Below are positions 5,758 through 6,882 of a stretch of 6,882 nucleotides of DNA, piece after piece. A program made the translations under genes and the position numbers. The DNA comes from Clostridia bacterium (GTDB taxonomy: Bacteria; Bacillota_A; Clostridia; Oscillospirales; Acutalibacteraceae), in contig JAILQN010000007.1 of the NCBI GenBank assembly GCA_024699005.1, positions 1 to 6,882 on the forward strand, written 5' to 3'. Position 1 is the stretch's first letter, and each line of letters starts with the position of its first letter. A model generated the notes under the pieces. That model was not told the origin of the DNA. It did no database searches and saw nothing but the letters and a program-made list of their open reading frames with translations.

Positions 5758-6635
5758 TATCGCACCTCAAAATCATACAGCTCTTCGTATCTGGCTGTCA
5801 TCAGTTCGCCGTCCAGCTCCGCATTCTGAAAAAAATCGTCGACCGTCCGGTACCAGTGATCGTCAAAACGGATAACGACGTTTCCGTCCTCCTCGGCGGC
5901 TTCGGCTTCGTGTTCGTCCTCCTCAAACCGGAACGCGACCTTGACCGGCGATAAAAGCAGATAATACAGATCGTACAGCCTGATATTTCCGGGATCGAAC
6001 GGACGCAGCGCGTATATATCCCGGATCAGCCACTTCATTATGGTAAGGTTGCCGAAGAACGGATTGGCGCGTATACGCTGAGCAAGGAAAAACCGGGCGT
6101 GATCGTACAGCCGCAGAGCTTCTTCAACGTTTCCCTCTTCCGAGCGGATCTTTGCCAGCCGCGTAAAAACCTCCGGCAGAGGTTCGCCCAGTCTGCGGGC
6201 GTTTTTCACCTTCGGATACAGTTCCTCTATAATGGATTTGTACTTTTCGTAATCCTTTTCGACCCAGTATCCGTTTTTATACATATCCGCCACTTTATAC
6301 GCAGCGACAACGTCCCCCATCCTGCGCGCTTTGTTATAGTAATAAAAGGCTTTTTCGTAATTCTTTTCGCCGGTACGCCCGTAATACCATATGTACCCCA
6401 AACCGATTATGGCGTTGAGATTATCGTATTCCGCAGCCAGCTCATAATACTTCAGCGCCAGACCGAACTCACGGAGCTCATAGTAATACCCGCCCAGCTC
6501 CACCATACAGCGGGGATCCTTTGTTTCTTCTATCAGATACTTCAGCGCTTCCGTATAGACAAAAGAATCCTCTTCGGAAGGGTTGGTGATGTTAAAATAA
6601 TCGCGGCAGATTTTATGAGCTTCAGATACTGTCAT
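5757..6635 (-). CDS. Sel1/TPR-like repeat protein
   Basis: A 292-residue soluble protein without signal peptide or membrane segment. Residues about 41-145 hold Sel1-like helical repeats: ELGGYYYELREFGLALKYY, then AIIGLGYIWYYGRTGEKNYE, then AAYKVADMYKNGYWVEKDYE. A further TPR-like helix pair lies at 155-185 (EVFTRLAKIRSEEGNVEEAL). Such repeats are protein-binding scaffolds. The C-terminal part (about 228-292) is distinct: VKVAFRFEEDE, an acidic stretch EAEAAEEDG, VVIRFDDHWYRTVDDFFQNAELDG and ELYDFEV. It looks like a small conserved domain that I cannot name. AAGGGGG at 6643-6649 supports the ATG at 6635. It is the first gene of the tightly coupled set and ends in a TAATG overlap with the J-domain-like gene, so it may scaffold or regulate that protein. 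I am fairly sure of the repeat class; the function is unknown. Confidence 0.8.
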   Translation of the reverse strand: MTVSEAHKICRDYFNITNPSEEDSFVYTEALKYLIEETKDPRCMVELGGYYYELREFGLALKYYELAAEYDNLNAIIGLGYIWYYGRTGEKNYEKAFYYYNKARRMGDVVAAYKVADMYKNGYWVEKDYEKYKSIIEELYPKVKNARRLGEPLPEVFTRLAKIRSEEGNVEEALRLYDHARFFLAQRIRANPFFGNLTIMKWLIRDIYALRPFDPGNIRLYDLYYLLLSPVKVAFRFEEDEHEAEAAEEDGNVVIRFDDHWYRTVDDFFQNAELDGELMTARYEELYDFEVR

Positions 6636-6661
6636 TCGTAAGCCCCCTTGTGTTTCTGATG

Positions 6662-6667
6662 ATTATA
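6662..6667 (-). promoter_or_regulatory. Candidate -10 box for the Sel1/J/HIRAN operon
   Basis: A perfect TATAAT on the minus strand, 26 bases before the Sel1 gene ATG. The predicted leader is about 20 bases and contains AAGGGGG. No convincing -35 hexamer stands 16-18 bases upstream (the best there is ACCTTT/GACCTT), and there is no TGn extension, so the promoter is weak or needs an activator. Confidence 0.4.
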
Positions 6668-6688
6668 CCGTTTTCCCCGGGTATAAAG

Positions 6689-6705
6689 GTCGCTTTAAAA
6701 GCGAC
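6689..6705 (-). terminator. Short hairpin between the HAD-type gene and the Sel1 gene
   Basis: A 17-base inverted repeat, GTCGCTTT/AAAGCGAC, starting 4 bases after the stop of the HAD-type gene. On the minus strand only CTTTATA follows, a poor U tract, so termination would be partial. It still marks the boundary between two transcription units, with the -10 candidate just after it. Confidence 0.4.
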
Positions 6706-6709
6706 GTTT

Positions 6710-6882
6710 TCACGAAAGCACTCCGATCTCCCGAAGCTGCTTCATGGTCTCCTCCGGACTGATATGAACGATCCCGGTGCCGCCGATCGCCCGCCAGTCT
6801 CTTATATTCCGCTCCAGATCGTCTATAAGGATACAGCCCCCGCCGGTGCAGTACTGCGGTTTTTCCTCCCGGAAAACCACGT
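6710..6882 (-). CDS. HAD-superfamily hydrolase, C-terminal fragment (window edge)
   Basis: The last 56 residues of a gene that continues beyond the right end of the window, found by translating the minus strand. It reads VVFREEKPQYC, then a Gly-rich turn, CILIDDLERNIRDW (16-29), AIGGTGIVH and a final amphipathic helix. The lysine in EEKPQY fits HAD motif III, and ILIDD is the acidic motif IV that holds Mg2+. The pattern LIDD-x-x-x-N-x-x-x-W-x-x-x-G-G resembles small 5'-nucleotidase-like HAD phosphatases. The nucleophile DxD motif I would lie outside the window, so activity and substrate cannot be judged. The frame is open to the edge, with two leftover bases. Confidence 0.75.
   Translation of the reverse strand, partial: VVFREEKPQYCTGGGCILIDDLERNIRDWRAIGGTGIVHISPEETMKQLREIGVLS

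Noticed and set aside
6099..6641. 180-codon open frame on the plus strand
   Set aside because: It lies fully antisense to the Sel1 gene, whose repeats are recognisable. The plus-strand product has no familiar motif and no ribosome binding site context, and reflects host codon bias.

Overview
The window looks like a chromosomal segment of an anaerobic Bacillota (Clostridia, Lachnospiraceae/Oscillospiraceae-like, possibly from a gut metagenome). The evidence is the MKLYNGRPE-type PrdX-like tRNA deacylase, the UlaG-like metallo-hydrolase, the Sel1 / J-domain / HIRAN trio, AGGAGG-type ribosome binding sites and tight gene packing. Family assignments come from reading motifs; no database search was run.

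Layout, left to right. Positions 8-1171 hold one complete insertion sequence of 1164 bp, IS481-like. It has 19-bp terminal inverted repeats (16/19), a second 9-bp subterminal inverted repeat, a plus-strand DDE transposase (107-1042) and a large hairpin after the gene. Everything else is coded on the minus strand and runs from high to low coordinates: a HAD-type hydrolase tail (6710-6882, cut by the window edge), a Sel1-repeat protein (5757-6635), a J-domain-like protein (4981-5757), a HIRAN-domain protein (4596-4991), a ThpR/LigT RNA 2',3'-cyclic phosphodiesterase (4081-4593), a single-chain GmrSD-like DUF262+HNH protein (2225-4045), a PrdX/YbaK-type Ala-tRNA(Pro) deacylase (1653-2198) and a metallo-beta-lactamase-fold hydrolase (1157-1648). 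The last gene runs into the IS and loses its C-terminus.

How the genes may work together. Sel1, J and HIRAN genes overlap or nearly abut (TAATG overlap, 11-base overlap), and thpR starts 2 bases after HIRAN. They look like one translationally coupled operon, with a candidate -10 box and ribosome binding site before the Sel1 gene. The three proteins may form a scaffold + co-chaperone-like + DNA-binding module whose function I cannot name. The DUF262/HNH gene is clearly AT-richer than its neighbours, has its own strong ribosome binding site and belongs to a family that includes modified-DNA restriction and other phage-defence nucleases. It reads as a horizontally acquired defence gene set into a housekeeping-type operon. 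The IS is a second, independent mobile insertion at the end of the same gene string.

No stretch longer than about 130 bases lacks a gene. No tRNA, rRNA or CRISPR array was seen.
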